DNA of 64,000 nucleotides from Pseudobdellovibrionaceae bacterium (GCA_013359135.1 JABWCN010000014.1:19248-83247); one strand, 5' to 3'. Shown: positions 45,483-55,672, numbered from the stretch's first letter. Notes: generated by a model not told the origin, from the letters alone. Made by a program: numbers and translations.

Positions 45483-46520
45483 GTGGATTTGTTATTAATG
45501 AAAAAGTCACTTTCTTTTGTCATTGTGTTAATAAGTTCGTTTTACATGATTTCTTGTCAGAGTCTATATCGTCGGCCAGACCTAAAAACACGGACTTCTG
45601 AAGTTGGCAAAAGAACAAGCTCTCCTCCTCAGAGTATTAACTCACAATATACTGTAGAGAACCCTAATGTGGCTCAAGACGACAATTCAATAGATGATGA
45701 TAAAGGTCATGAGTCAGATGTAAATCAAGGAACAGAAATTAAAAGACCCCGCACGATACCAGAAGTTCCAAAAATAGGAATTATTCTTGGGCCTGGTGGT
45801 AGTCGTGTTTATGGCCAAATAGGAGTTTTGCAAGAACTACAGAAGAATAAAATTCCAATTCATAGTGTTGCGGGCATAGAGCTAGGGGCTTTGGTAGGAA
45901 GCCTTTACGCTTGGAGGGGGTCAGTCAATGATGTTGAGTGGCAGATGTTTAAAATTAAAGAAGAGGACTTGTTTAAAAAAAATATTTTGACTGGAAAAAA
46001 AACAACCGATGTAACATCTCTTTCTCCTATTTTGAAGACGGCTTTTAATAATTTAAAATCAGAAGATTTAAAAAAACATTTTAGCTGTCCAGCTCTTAAT
46101 TTACAAAACAGTCAGATATATATGATGAACAAAGGATTTTTAGAACAAATGTTGCCATTTTGTTTGCCTTATCCACCATTGTTTAAGCCCTATAAAAATA
46201 ATATAGGATCAACAAGGGATTTAAAGGTTGTTGCTGATTACCTTAGGTCTCAAGGTGCAAACTATATTGTTTTTGTAAATGTGCTTGGGGGAGATGCTTT
46301 TAAAAAACCTATTTATGATGAAAACTCGACTGAGAACCTGCTCTGGGCAGAGCTGTCCAGTGATTTGACCAAACAATTGCGATTTGTTGATTTTACAATT
46401 AACCTAAATCTTGATAATTATAGTATAGTAGATTTTAGTCAGAGAAGGGAACTCATGCAAAAGGGTTCAGAGCAATCCTATAAGAGCATTCAGAGTCTAG
46501 CACAAAAATTAGGATTATAA
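45483..46520 (+). CDS. Patatin-like lipoprotein lacking catalytic residues
   Basis: A 345-residue protein from GTG 45483 (AGGAGG ends four bases before). Lipobox 'FYMISC' puts the lipidated cysteine at 25. Residues 30-92 are a disordered spacer. Residues 96-145 resemble patatin: oxyanion segment 'GIILGPGGSRVYGQIGVLQE' and the nucleophile elbow, which should read GxSxG but is 'GIELG' (131-135), with Glu in place of Ser. The C-terminal 'DGG/DGA' acid is replaced: 'IGSTRDLKVVADYLRSQGA'. The end 'GANYIVFVNVLGG' is patatin-like. I infer a pseudo-phospholipase anchored in the envelope. Its role is unknown. Confidence 0.7.
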   Translation: MDLLLMKKSLSFVIVLISSFYMISCQSLYRRPDLKTRTSEVGKRTSSPPQSINSQYTVENPNVAQDDNSIDDDKGHESDVNQGTEIKRPRTIPEVPKIGIILGPGGSRVYGQIGVLQELQKNKIPIHSVAGIELGALVGSLYAWRGSVNDVEWQMFKIKEEDLFKKNILTGKKTTDVTSLSPILKTAFNNLKSEDLKKHFSCPALNLQNSQIYMMNKGFLEQMLPFCLPYPPLFKPYKNNIGSTRDLKVVADYLRSQGANYIVFVNVLGGDAFKKPIYDENSTENLLWAELSSDLTKQLRFVDFTINLNLDNYSIVDFSQRRELMQKGSEQSYKSIQSLAQKLGL

Positions 46521-46598
46521 CTACTTTATAGCGCTAAGAATTTTAAAGCTAAATTTAAAAAACTAAACTTTAAAATCAAAAATTAAGAGTGAGGAAAT

Positions 46599-47915
46599 AT
46601 GAGAAAAGCCACAGAGAACGTAGAGATTTTTAAAGCAAGAAGAGAGAATGTCTTAAAAAAACTAGGAAATAATGCATTGATTGTGGCGGCTCATCCTGAG
46701 CACATTCGAAATCATGATGTCGGATATCCATACCGTCAGGACTCTAATTTGTATTACCTAACTGGCTTTGAAGAACCAGAATCAATTTTATTAATGAGGC
46801 CAGGTAATTTTCCAGAGTCTGTTTTGTTTGTAAGGGAAAAAAATATCGAGAGAGAGACTTGGGATGGTTTTCGTTTTGGTCCAGAATTAGCTCAGCAAGA
46901 ATTTAAAGTAGATAAATGTTATCCCATTGCAGATTTTGAAAGAGTAGCTGTGGAGTTATTAAAAGGTTACGAGGGATTGTATTATAGACTTCTCAAAAAT
47001 CCAAGTTTTGATCAAAAAATGTTTAGTGTTTTAGAGGTCTTAAAAAGCTCTCAAGGTAGAACTGGTTATGGGCTAATGAGTTTGTATGATGCAGATCTTT
47101 TTTTGGGTGAAATGCGTTTAAAAAAATCGGAAGCAGAAGTTGCCAATCTTAGAAAGGCCTGTGAAATAACGGCTCAAGGACATGTAGCTGCGATGAGGTT
47201 TGTGAAGCCGGGGGTTACAGAAAGACAAGTTCAAGGTGTCATGATGAATTATTTCTATTCACAAAATTCAGCTCGTGAAGGTTATAATTTTATTGTAGCT
47301 AGTGGGAATAGCGCCACTACTTTGCATTATAATTTTAATGACCAGGTTTGTAATGCGGGTGATCTTCTGCTAATTGATGCAGGAGCTGAGTACAACTACT
47401 ATACAGGTGATATTACAAGGTGTTTTCCTGTTAGTGGTGAGTTCACTAAGGCACAAGTTGATGTTTATCAGGGGGTTTTAGATATTCAAAAAGAACTTAT
47501 TGCAGGATTAAAGCCTGGAGTTTTATTTAAGGATCTTCATGAGCAAGGTGCTTCTTTGCTTACAGATTTGATGTTGGATTTAGGATTGTTGAGTGGAAGA
47601 AAAGAAGATATAATTTCTGCCAATATTCACCGTAAATATTATCCCCATGGCATAGGTCACTGGCTAGGAATGGATGTGCATGATGCGGGATTATATTATA
47701 TTAAGGGGGAACCTAGAGCTGTAGAGGCGGGAATGTGTTTTACTATTGAACCTGGTTTGTACATTCCAGGAACCGATGCGCAAGCTCCTAAAGAGTATCG
47801 TGGCATTGGAGTAAGGATTGAAGACAATATTCTAATCACAGCTCAGGGACACGAAAATATGACTGCTGCTGTTCCAAAAGAGATCGCTGAAATTGAAAGT
47901 ATAATGGGTCAATAG
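46599..47915 (+). CDS. pepP: Xaa-Pro aminopeptidase
   Basis: A 438-residue M24B metallopeptidase. The N-terminal aminopeptidase-P domain ('NALIVAAHPEHIRNHDVGYP', 'YRQDSNLYYLTGFEEPES') is followed by the pita-bread catalytic domain: 'LLIDAGAEYNYYTGDITRCF' (two Asp ligands), 'YYPHGIGHWLGMDVHDAG' (His), 'GMCFTIEPGLYIPG' (Glu) and 'GIGVRIEDNILIT' (Glu). All five metal ligands are present. It removes an N-terminal residue before proline. Cytoplasmic, typical length. GTGAGGA precedes the ATG. Confidence 0.95.
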   Translation: MRKATENVEIFKARRENVLKKLGNNALIVAAHPEHIRNHDVGYPYRQDSNLYYLTGFEEPESILLMRPGNFPESVLFVREKNIERETWDGFRFGPELAQQEFKVDKCYPIADFERVAVELLKGYEGLYYRLLKNPSFDQKMFSVLEVLKSSQGRTGYGLMSLYDADLFLGEMRLKKSEAEVANLRKACEITAQGHVAAMRFVKPGVTERQVQGVMMNYFYSQNSAREGYNFIVASGNSATTLHYNFNDQVCNAGDLLLIDAGAEYNYYTGDITRCFPVSGEFTKAQVDVYQGVLDIQKELIAGLKPGVLFKDLHEQGASLLTDLMLDLGLLSGRKEDIISANIHRKYYPHGIGHWLGMDVHDAGLYYIKGEPRAVEAGMCFTIEPGLYIPGTDAQAPKEYRGIGVRIEDNILITAQGHENMTAAVPKEIAEIESIMGQ

Positions 47916-47926
47916 ATCGTTAACAA

Positions 47927-47973
47927 TCAGCAGAGCCTCAAGGTGTGAGGGGTGCTCTGCTGACAGGTTTTTT
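47927..47973 (+). terminator. Strong intrinsic terminator after pepP
   Basis: A 10-bp perfect stem (TCAGCAGAGC at 47927-47936 with GCTCTGCTGA at 47954-47963) with extra inner pairs (CTCA/TGAG) is followed by a six-T tract. Its end touches the stop of the convergent gene at 47972. Confidence 0.92.
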
Positions 47974-49702
47974 ACTTCGAATAGTCTTCGTTTGAAATCA
48001 AAAAATGAATATAGTCTGTTTTAAGTGTATTAATATCTATTTTCAGAAGTTCAAGAGTTTGAGTCTTTACCTTAAATTTTAGTTCTGCTTTTATTTCGTC
48101 TGCCTTTTCCCCAAATAAAGATTTAAGAGTTTTTTTAATTAATCCTTTCTGAGTTGGTGAATAATTGCTGTTTATTACGGAAATCTCTTGATCGATAGCA
48201 GCAATGATTTTGTTAAAATAAATATCCATTTGAGTGCTTTCAGTTCTGGAAAATTTCAAATCAGCTAATCCTAAAAAAGTAAAGTAGCCTTGAATTTTAG
48301 ATATAAGAGGTATGAAAGTTTCATTCAATATTTCATTATAGAACTCTTCAGTTCCATATTTTCCTTTATGCATAATTGGAGTAGAAAAGTGGTATGGAAT
48401 AGTGCTAGAATTATTCCTATTAAAAATAGTCGTATCCGAATAAGTGAAGCGATAACCTAAATGTAAGCCACCTCTATAATAGTTTTGATCTAATTTACCT
48501 AAATGACTATATTTTTCTCTTACCTCAGTATAATCACCCCATGGAATAGTACGTAGTAAAACTCCGTTTCCATATAAAATGGAATTAATGAAAGTGAAAT
48601 CTAGGTTATATTCTGCCATCAGATCTGCGATGTCAGAAATGTCTTTGATTGAAAGTTTTTTGAAGTTTTTGATTTCCTTTTTTAAATCATCAATTGCAAA
48701 TGAGTCTAATTTTTTTCCTAAAAGAATTTCTAAAATGGAATGTTGAAGTCCAAGTATAAAATTTGGGTTGTGTGATGATGAGATGAGGTTAATAATTTCA
48801 GTACCATGGCGAGTGTTAACAAAAGATTCTTCAGTTGGACTCTCTCTAGAGTTTATTTTTTTTCCAGAAAGTTTTTCTAAGTAGTCTTTAAATATATCAA
48901 CTTTTAAGCCGTTGGTTTCAAGTAAAGCAATTTCTTCTTCAAGAATGGAAAGATTTCCCTTACCTAAGCTTAAAGAAGTTAGGTTTGTTTGAACTGTTTT
49001 AAGATGTGAGTCAATTATGTAAATGTATCCTGACAGAATTCTTAAGTGCATATCAATTTTTTGATTTAAAGAAGGAAGCTCGTCAGGTGTTATCATTGCA
49101 GATGTAAACTCTTGATTCATTTTAGTTTTGAACTCTTCAAGTAGTTGAATATGCGATTGAATTAAATTTTTAAATTTTTTTGCAGTTGAGAGATAGTTGT
49201 TGGTTGATAGGATGACATTATCAACAGTTCCATGGCAGGAGCTTATTTTAGAGAAGCAAGCTTTCAATTCACTGGCCATTTTATTCAGTTTTTCTGAATC
49301 AGATTTTTCTTTTTCAAGAGCTGCTTTAGTGGTTTGGATTATTTTCTCTGTAGTACTTGATAAGGAATCAACAATTTTTAGCATGCTACCTAGTTGGTTT
49401 TCTGAGCCTTCCTTGGCCAATTGACCTAGTATTCTAGCATATTCCTGTTTTAAACTAAAAAGTGAGCTTTCAATAAATTGATTTAACTCGTAGTCTTTAA
49501 AAGAGTCTGGGGCGCTTCTAAGTGCATTAGAAAACGCGGCGAAACTTAGGGTGGGTTTTTCTGGTTCTGTTTGTTTGATATCCAAATTAGGTATGGAATT
49601 TCGCTGCACCCGAATTTCAGAGGTGTAATATTTAAAGCAAGATTCAGAAGCAAATGTTAATCCTGCAAATAAGGGTAATACTAGCAAAAGGTAAAATTTC
49701 AT
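47972..49702 (-). CDS. Exported helical protein with possible ADP-ribosyltransferase-like C-terminal half
   Basis: About 576 residues from the ATG at 49700-49702, preceded by GGAGG; 35 codons further upstream in frame have no such site. The signal peptide ends 'AGLTFASESC'. Residues 40-290 are a helical, coiled-coil region. Residues 400-480 contain 'YYRGGLHLGYRF', 'STIPYHFSTPI' and 'GKYGTEEFYNE', which superficially follow the R / S-T-S / E-E order of ADP-ribosyltransferase-like folds, but spacing is not convincing. Family not recognised. It is a single gene convergent with pepP. Confidence 0.6.
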   Translation of the reverse strand: MKFYLLLVLPLFAGLTFASESCFKYYTSEIRVQRNSIPNLDIKQTEPEKPTLSFAAFSNALRSAPDSFKDYELNQFIESSLFSLKQEYARILGQLAKEGSENQLGSMLKIVDSLSSTTEKIIQTTKAALEKEKSDSEKLNKMASELKACFSKISSCHGTVDNVILSTNNYLSTAKKFKNLIQSHIQLLEEFKTKMNQEFTSAMITPDELPSLNQKIDMHLRILSGYIYIIDSHLKTVQTNLTSLSLGKGNLSILEEEIALLETNGLKVDIFKDYLEKLSGKKINSRESPTEESFVNTRHGTEIINLISSSHNPNFILGLQHSILEILLGKKLDSFAIDDLKKEIKNFKKLSIKDISDIADLMAEYNLDFTFINSILYGNGVLLRTIPWGDYTEVREKYSHLGKLDQNYYRGGLHLGYRFTYSDTTIFNRNNSSTIPYHFSTPIMHKGKYGTEEFYNEILNETFIPLISKIQGYFTFLGLADLKFSRTESTQMDIYFNKIIAAIDQEISVINSNYSPTQKGLIKKTLKSLFGEKADEIKAELKFKVKTQTLELLKIDINTLKTDYIHFLISNEDYSK

Positions 49703-49950
49703 AAAGCCTCCAGAGAAATAATTTAAGATTGTATAACATCTGTGCAAATTTATAAACTGTAGAGAAGTAAACAAAGAGCCCAAAAAAGTCCCTGACATAT
49801 AGAGCAATGTCTTTTTTTCCTCAAAAAAACAAAATTGGATAAGAGAATTGCATCTTAGGTATAAGAGCGAGCTTCATAAATAGTCTAAACTTTAAACACA
49901 GTTGTTAAGATGGCTTTTTATTTATCTATTCTAAAGACTAGGAATTACTT

Positions 49951-49967
49951 CTGTATCTTGGATACAG
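49951..49967. promoter_or_regulatory. Inverted repeat in the long upstream region of lon
   Basis: CTGTATC-TTG-GATACAG is a perfect 7-bp inverted repeat with a 3-base centre, about 170 bases before the lon start in a 431-base gene-free gap (49703-50133). It could bind a dimeric regulator of lon or of the opposite gene. No CIRCE-type element is present. The rest of the gap holds no other recognisable feature. Confidence 0.4.
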
Positions 49968-50133
49968 TGAATTTGAGTCTAAAGACTGTTTATGGCTTTC
50001 AATTGAGGACAATTTAACTCGTAGTGAAATTTTTCAAAAATATTAAAAATTAAAATTTCCTCTTCCCACGTTGCCTAAATAGTCCTTATACTCATATTAA
50101 GGACATGGTTGTTCTTAAAAACAGGAGGTCACG

Positions 50134-52602
50134 ATGGCTGATACGAAAAACATGGAATTACCCTTACTACCGTTAAGGGATTTGATCATATTCCCTCACT
50201 TGATGATGCCTTTATTTGTTGGCCGAGAGAAGAGCATTGCTGCTCTGGAAGAAGCTATTAGTAAGCAAAGTGACATCATTTTAGCGGCACAAAGAGACGC
50301 TAAAACCAATAATCCTGATCCTAAAGATATTTACAGTGTTGGGACTATTGGAACAATCATTCAGTTATTAAAGCTACCAGATGGAACGGTAAAAGTTCTT
50401 GTCGAGGGTAAGCGTAGAGTTAAAATTAAAGATTTTGTTCCTAATGACAATTTTTTCGTTGTGAAATATGAAGAAATTCCAGAGGAAGTTGATTCTCAGG
50501 TTGAGGCTCAGGCCCTAGTGAGATCTGTTAAAGCTACTTTTGAAAATTATGTTAAGCTTAATAAAAGAATTCCTCCAGAAATTCTAATGAGAGTTACTTC
50601 TATAGAAAGCGCTGGTGAATTAGCTGACATTATTGTGGCACAGTTGAACTTAAAATTAGAAGATAAGCAAAAAGTTTTGGAGATTTTTGAGCCTGAAAAG
50701 AGGCTGGAACACCTTCTTAACATAATGACTGGTGAAATTGAAATTCTTGAAGTTGAAAAGAAAATCAGAACACGTGTAAAAAAGCAGATGGAACGCTCAC
50801 AAAAAGAGTATTATTTGAATGAGCAAATGCAAGCCATTCAAAAAGAACTTGGTGAGAAAGATGACTACCAAGCTGAATTACAAGATTTAGAAAATAAATG
50901 TAAACAAAAGAAAATGACAAAAGAAGCTAAAGAAAAAGTCATGAAGGAGATCAAAAAGTTAAAGTTAATGTCTCCTATGTCTGCAGAAGCAACGGTTGTC
51001 AGAAATTATATCGATTGGGTTTTGTCATTACCTTGGAATGATTATTCTGATGAAAGCCATGATATTAAAAAAGCTAAAAAAATATTGGATGATGATCATT
51101 GGGGCTTGGAAAAAGTTAAAGAAAGAATTCTTGAGTACTTAGCTGTACTTTCTTTATCCAAAGATCTTAAGGGTCCAATTTTATGTTTGGTGGGGCCTCC
51201 GGGGGTTGGTAAAACGTCATTAGCTAGGTCTATTGCTACTTCTTTGAATCGTCAATTTGCCAGGATTTCTCTTGGCGGAGTTCGCGATGAAGCAGAGATC
51301 AGAGGGCACAGAAAAACCTACGTTGGTGCAATGCCTGGTAAAATCCTGCAAGCACTTCGCAAGGTTGATAAGGGTAATCCTCTATTGTTACTAGATGAAA
51401 TTGACAAAATGGCTAACGATTTTAGAGGTGATCCTGCGGCTGCAATGCTTGAGGTTTTGGATCCAGAGCAAAACAGCAATTTCCAAGATCACTATCTTGA
51501 GTTAGATTATGATCTTTCTAAAGTGATGTTTATTGCTACAGCAAATTCGTTGCATTCTATTCCAAGGCCTTTACTAGATCGTATGGAAATCATTAATCTT
51601 GAGGGTTACATCGAACAAGAGAAGTTTCATATTGCAAAAAACTATTTAGTTCCAAAGCAAATTGAAAATCACGGCCTAAAAAACCATAAAGTTTCAATAC
51701 AAGATTTAACCGTGAGAAATGTTATTAGATATTATACCAGAGAGGCTGGAGTCAGAAATCTTGAGCGACAGTTGGCAAATGTGTGCAGAAAAGTAGCTAA
51801 AGATATTGTTATGGGAGAAGCTATTTCTGATATGAAGACAGAGTCTAAAAAATCTAAGACATCTGCTAATAACCTTGCAAAAAGTAAACAGGGTTATGTA
51901 GTAACTCCAAAGAAACTAGTAGAGCTATTAGGTCCGCATAAGTATAAATTTGGTAAGATTGAAGAGCAAAATGAGATTGGTCTTACAAATGGAATGGCTT
52001 GGACTGAAGTAGGAGGAGATTTACTAGCAGTTGAGGTGAGTGTGGTTCCTGGAAAGGGTAAATTCACGGTCACAGGACAGCTTGGTGATGTCATGAAAGA
52101 ATCCTGTGCTGCAGCGATGAGTTATGTCCGCTCGAGAGGGCCTTTGTTCGGTTTTGCAAAAGAATATTTTTCAGACATTGATGTGCATATCCATTTACCA
52201 GAAGGTGCTGTTCCTAAGGACGGTCCATCAGCGGGGATTGCATTAACGACAAGTATTGTGTCAGCAATCACTAAGATTCCAGTTAAGAGAACTGTTGCGA
52301 TGACAGGAGAAATCTCTTTAAGAGGAAAGGTAATGGCAATTGGCGGTTTAAAGGAGAAAATACTTGCTGCTCACCGTGGCGGCATCAAAATGATCATTTG
52401 TCCAAAGGAGAATGAAAAAGATCTTAAAGATATCCCTAAAGAGGTATTGAAAGAGTTAAAAGTCATTCTCGTTGATCATGTAGATCAAGTATTAATTAAT
52501 GCTTTGGATATCAAGAATCCAAAGGAGTTATTCAAGCAACAAAAAGCGGCCGAGCTTGGAGTGAAGGCACAGTACACTGGTCAGTCATTACATGCACATT
52601 AG
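50134..52602 (+). CDS. lon: ATP-dependent protease La (Lon)
   Basis: An 822-residue Lon. The N-terminal substrate domain ('[20 protein letters not shown]') is followed by coiled coils, the AAA+ module with Walker A 'GPPGVGKT' (354-361) and '[10 protein letters not shown]' (417-426), and the protease domain with catalytic Ser699 in '[11 protein letters not shown]' and Lys742 in '[10 protein letters not shown]'. It degrades misfolded and regulatory proteins. A Ser/Lys-rich insertion at 569-586 is a minor elaboration. A strong AGGAGGT precedes the ATG. A terminator follows. Confidence 0.97.
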   Translation: MADTKNMELPLLPLRDLIIFPHLMMPLFVGREKSIAALEEAISKQSDIILAAQRDAKTNNPDPKDIYSVGTIGTIIQLLKLPDGTVKVLVEGKRRVKIKDFVPNDNFFVVKYEEIPEEVDSQVEAQALVRSVKATFENYVKLNKRIPPEILMRVTSIESAGELADIIVAQLNLKLEDKQKVLEIFEPEKRLEHLLNIMTGEIEILEVEKKIRTRVKKQMERSQKEYYLNEQMQAIQKELGEKDDYQAELQDLENKCKQKKMTKEAKEKVMKEIKKLKLMSPMSAEATVVRNYIDWVLSLPWNDYSDESHDIKKAKKILDDDHWGLEKVKERILEYLAVLSLSKDLKGPILCLVGPPGVGKTSLARSIATSLNRQFARISLGGVRDEAEIRGHRKTYVGAMPGKILQALRKVDKGNPLLLLDEIDKMANDFRGDPAAAMLEVLDPEQNSNFQDHYLELDYDLSKVMFIATANSLHSIPRPLLDRMEIINLEGYIEQEKFHIAKNYLVPKQIENHGLKNHKVSIQDLTVRNVIRYYTREAGVRNLERQLANVCRKVAKDIVMGEAISDMKTESKKSKTSANNLAKSKQGYVVTPKKLVELLGPHKYKFGKIEEQNEIGLTNGMAWTEVGGDLLAVEVSVVPGKGKFTVTGQLGDVMKESCAAAMSYVRSRGPLFGFAKEYFSDIDVHIHLPEGAVPKDGPSAGIALTTSIVSAITKIPVKRTVAMTGEISLRGKVMAIGGLKEKILAAHRGGIKMIICPKENEKDLKDIPKEVLKELKVILVDHVDQVLINALDIKNPKELFKQQKAAELGVKAQYTGQSLHAH

Positions 52603-52637
52603 ATAAAGTTGATAAGATAGTTTGATTTGTTATTTTT

Positions 52638-52675
52638 GAAACAGCCATTTTAAATAAATGGCTGTTTCTTTTTGT
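52638..52675 (+). terminator. Intrinsic terminator after lon
   Basis: A 13-bp inverted repeat (GAAACAGCCATTT at 52638-52650 with AAATGGCTGTTTC at 52656-52668), loop of five, followed by TTTTTG. It ends the lon transcript. Confidence 0.9.
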
Positions 52676-52748
52676 GCCATGAACAGTTCGTAAAAATGAA
52701 ATTTGTTTGGTAATCAGATGGGCAGACTTTTAATTAAGTGAGGGAAAA

Positions 52749-53789
52749 TTGAGATCTAAAATAAATTTATTAGTATTGATGCTTTGCTTTTTGTCAATGT
52801 CTGCTAAAGCCAGTTATTTTGAAGCGGTAGTTAAAAATAAAGATTTAATTATCTGGATTGATGAAGATCAGTTTACTTTTGGAGATGCTCCATTAAAGCA
52901 AACCGAGAGGGACTATGCTTTAATGACAGATAAAAAAAATGGGGACATTTATAGACTTGGTTTATTAGCGGAAAAGGATAAAAATTTTACTTTTGATGTT
53001 TTAGATGTTGTCGGAAAAAAAGTTGCCATTATTAAATTAGATTTAAAAAATAAGCGTGGTCAGTGGATAGACTCGGTTCTTGGTTCTATTCAAAAAAATG
53101 AGTCAACTTTAGACAAAAAAAAGCAATTAGTTCGGCCGTCTAAACAGGAACATTTTAAAGTGAGGGTTGTGCCTGAATTAGTTAAACAAATTAGACTATT
53201 AACAAAAAAGTATTCAAATCAGAAATGTGATTTTATGTATGTAGATCAGTCAAATTTAAGTGATAAGCTTTTTTTTAAAAGGTTAGTGTCTATTAATCAA
53301 AGAATCTTGGAAAGTTTCTCAGAGTGGGGCTGTGACCTTGATGAAAAGATAGTTACCGTTAAAGAAGGTCAGACAGCTGGGAATGAAGTGGATCCAAAGC
53401 AGTTGGTGAAAAATGAACTTTCTTGTGATGTGCAAGCCTTGGTATTTAATAATAGATTTCTAGCAACAAATGTGAAATGTATTGGACAGCTGTCTAATGA
53501 GTCAAAATCAGAATTACAAACTAAGGAAAAAAACTTCTACGAAATTTATGATAGTCATTTGAAGTTAATAGTCAAAAAAGCAGACATTACAGATTCTGAT
53601 TTGGTTGATGAAGATGATAGTCAAATGATTGAGTTTGGCTTAGACCCAGTGGGGCTTTTTATTTACTATGCTGACCCAAAAATTGATAAAATAAACTACA
53701 AAAAACAAATTTCATTTTATCATTTGAAAAAAAAATTTGAGCAAATCGGCCAATCCAAGCCTTATTTAAGAAATTTTGAAATAAAATGA
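52749..53789 (+). CDS. Exported protein of unknown function
   Basis: A 346-residue protein starting at TTG (AGGGA seven bases upstream; the signal peptide begins right there). The N terminus 'LRSKINLLVLMLCFLSMSAKA' is a clear signal peptide. The mature N-terminal 100 residues are beta-rich and contain two aromatic-Asp turns ('LIIWIDEDQFTFGD'), the rest mixed; cysteines occur in 'QKCDFMYV', 'WGCDL', 'LSCDVQ' and 'VKCIG', probably forming two disulphides. No family recognised. Single-gene unit between lon and the TPR regulator. Confidence 0.65.
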   Translation: MRSKINLLVLMLCFLSMSAKASYFEAVVKNKDLIIWIDEDQFTFGDAPLKQTERDYALMTDKKNGDIYRLGLLAEKDKNFTFDVLDVVGKKVAIIKLDLKNKRGQWIDSVLGSIQKNESTLDKKKQLVRPSKQEHFKVRVVPELVKQIRLLTKKYSNQKCDFMYVDQSNLSDKLFFKRLVSINQRILESFSEWGCDLDEKIVTVKEGQTAGNEVDPKQLVKNELSCDVQALVFNNRFLATNVKCIGQLSNESKSELQTKEKNFYEIYDSHLKLIVKKADITDSDLVDEDDSQMIEFGLDPVGLFIYYADPKIDKINYKKQISFYHLKKKFEQIGQSKPYLRNFEIK

Positions 53790-53940
53790 ACTTTGTGCGT
53801 TAGAAATAAGCATTTAAATACATAGTTATTTCAATAAGTTATGGTTAGTAAATTAAAATCTGAAATTAAACTTAACAAATGTTGACCAAAACCTCAGAAT
53901 CTGACAGAAATTTTAATTCAAATAATTAAAGAGGAATCAA

Positions 53941-55074
53941 ATGATTCAAAACCATATCGATAGCTTCGCTCAAAGAGAGCTAAGTGATGATCGAAATTTT
54001 GAACTTGGAAAATTACACGCTGATAGGGGAGATTTTGATAATGCAATCAAGTATCTTTCATTGTCTGCTGATCAATATTTTCAACAAAGAAATTTCTCTG
54101 ATTTTTTGAAATGCAAAAACATTTTGCTAAGGATCTACGCGGAAAGAGAACAATTTGAAGATATTAATTTCACAAAAGAGCAGCTTCAAGATTTAGTTCT
54201 TAAAGAAGGTTTTGATTTAAATTCAAAAACTTACTACACACTTGCAACTTGTGCTTGCTATAAAAGCCAATATGAAAATGCTTTGGATTACGCTCAAAAA
54301 TCGTTATCCTTAGCACTAGCTCAAGACAGCAAAGAAGACATTTGTAATAGTATTTTTTTAATTGCACTAGTGTATTCCTTTCTAGGAAAGCATACAGATG
54401 CTTTAAAGGAAATTTATAATTTGCAAGTATTCTTTCAGGTATATAATTTCCCTGAGTTAAAAATTTCTACAAAGTTGCTGAACACAAGAATTTTAAGAGA
54501 ATTAAAAAAATATGATGAAGCTCTAACCGTTGCTTGGGAAACCTATGAGGAAGCTAAAGAACTAAGAAATAATGTTATTAATATCAATATTTTAGGTATG
54601 CTTGGAGTTATCTATTTCGAGTCTGGGGATAAAGAGTTGTCTCGTTTGTACTTAGGAATGGCTTCAAAAATGGTGGATGCCCACAATCAAGTTCGTCTTA
54701 ATAGAATGATACAATCATTTTTAAGCAAATTGGGTGGAGAGAGCAAACAGGCCTATGACATCGTTTTTGATGAGGCTAATCACTGCATTACAGAGAAAAA
54801 AATAGGGCAGATTGATTTTAAAAATCAATTTATTCTTTTGGATTTATTAAAACTTTTGGTTTTGAATCAAGGATTGGTTTTTTCTAAAGAGTATTTAGTT
54901 GAGAATGTTTGGAAGCAGCCATACGATCCGGCCATTCATGATAATAAAATTTATGTCACGATAAAGAGACTTAGAAAACTTATTGAGCCTGACTATGATA
55001 AGCCAAAGTATATTTTCAGGGCAAAAAATGGATATTATTTTAATAAATCTGTAAAAGTTTTGATGGAAAAATGA
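53941..55074 (+). CDS. TPR protein with C-terminal OmpR-type winged-helix domain
   Basis: A 377-residue protein. Residues 15-260 are TPR-like helical repeats ('GKLHADRGDFDNAIKYLSLS', 'ATCACYKSQYENALDYAQKS', 'GVIYFESGDKELSRLYLGMA'). Residues 270-372 are a winged helix of the trans-reg-C type: 'QFILLDLLKLLVLNQGLVFS', 'ENVWKQPYDPAIHDNKIYVT', 'IKRLRKLIEPDYDKPKYIF', ending 'KNGYYF'. OmpR-type DNA-binding domains usually follow a receiver domain; here repeats for protein or peptide sensing replace it. Cytoplasmic. The next gene starts eight bases later and may be its target or partner. Confidence 0.82.
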   Translation: MIQNHIDSFAQRELSDDRNFELGKLHADRGDFDNAIKYLSLSADQYFQQRNFSDFLKCKNILLRIYAEREQFEDINFTKEQLQDLVLKEGFDLNSKTYYTLATCACYKSQYENALDYAQKSLSLALAQDSKEDICNSIFLIALVYSFLGKHTDALKEIYNLQVFFQVYNFPELKISTKLLNTRILRELKKYDEALTVAWETYEEAKELRNNVININILGMLGVIYFESGDKELSRLYLGMASKMVDAHNQVRLNRMIQSFLSKLGGESKQAYDIVFDEANHCITEKKIGQIDFKNQFILLDLLKLLVLNQGLVFSKEYLVENVWKQPYDPAIHDNKIYVTIKRLRKLIEPDYDKPKYIFRAKNGYYFNKSVKVLMEK

Positions 55075-55081
55075 GGGGTAT

Positions 55082-55657
55082 ATGAATAAGCGTATTTCAT
55101 GTTTTTTTGTTTTGATATTATTTTTGTGTGGTTTTTTTGAAAATGCACATTCTTTGAATAACAAGCTTAGACCCTCATATTATAAGGATTTTATTTTAGA
55201 TGGTGATGATTTTGTACCAATTCCATGGGGTAAAGAATTACCGATTTTAATGCAAACTCTTCCTGGAACATGGTTATTAAAAGTTGGCAGACAGACTAGT
55301 GCGAGTTACTTTACATTCCAAGTTGTAAACACTTTAGCTCCAAACAAAATGCTTTATATTAAGCAGGTGGATGCAGCTACTTGCCGTGTTTTAGGCTCAG
55401 GAGTTGCCAACCAATTTGATTCAAAAATTATTTATGCGACCCTGAGAAGCAATGTGAATAGACAAGTTTACAGAATTAATTTCAGAAACTACGATGTAAA
55501 TTCTTTTGTAAAAAACACATTACCTACTCAAGGGGGTCATGTGATGTTGATGTCAATTGCTCTTATAAACTCTACAGAGTTTCAGCATTATCCATTGGCA
55601 AGAGTTGAAATTAACCCTCAGGGTAAGTTAAATTGTAGAGAAAATTTAATTAAATAG
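55082..55657 (+). CDS. Small exported protein co-transcribed with the TPR regulator
   Basis: A 191-residue protein with signal peptide 'ISCFFVLILFLCGFFENAHS' after a basic start. The mature protein is beta-rich, with 'IPWGKELPILMQTLPGTWLL' and two cysteines ('ATCRVLG', 'KLNCREN') able to pair. No known family. GAGGGG lies just before the ATG and the stop of the upstream regulator is eight bases away, so both should come from one message. It ends 60 bases before tRNA-Val. Confidence 0.68.
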   Translation: MNKRISCFFVLILFLCGFFENAHSLNNKLRPSYYKDFILDGDDFVPIPWGKELPILMQTLPGTWLLKVGRQTSASYFTFQVVNTLAPNKMLYIKQVDAATCRVLGSGVANQFDSKIIYATLRSNVNRQVYRINFRNYDVNSFVKNTLPTQGGHVMLMSIALINSTEFQHYPLARVEINPQGKLNCRENLIK

Positions 55658-55672
55658 ATTTTTTCCATAGAC

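Noticed and set aside
49910..50017. 35-codon frame in the gap upstream of lon
   Set aside because: No ribosome-binding site and it spans the inverted repeat; regulatory DNA more likely.
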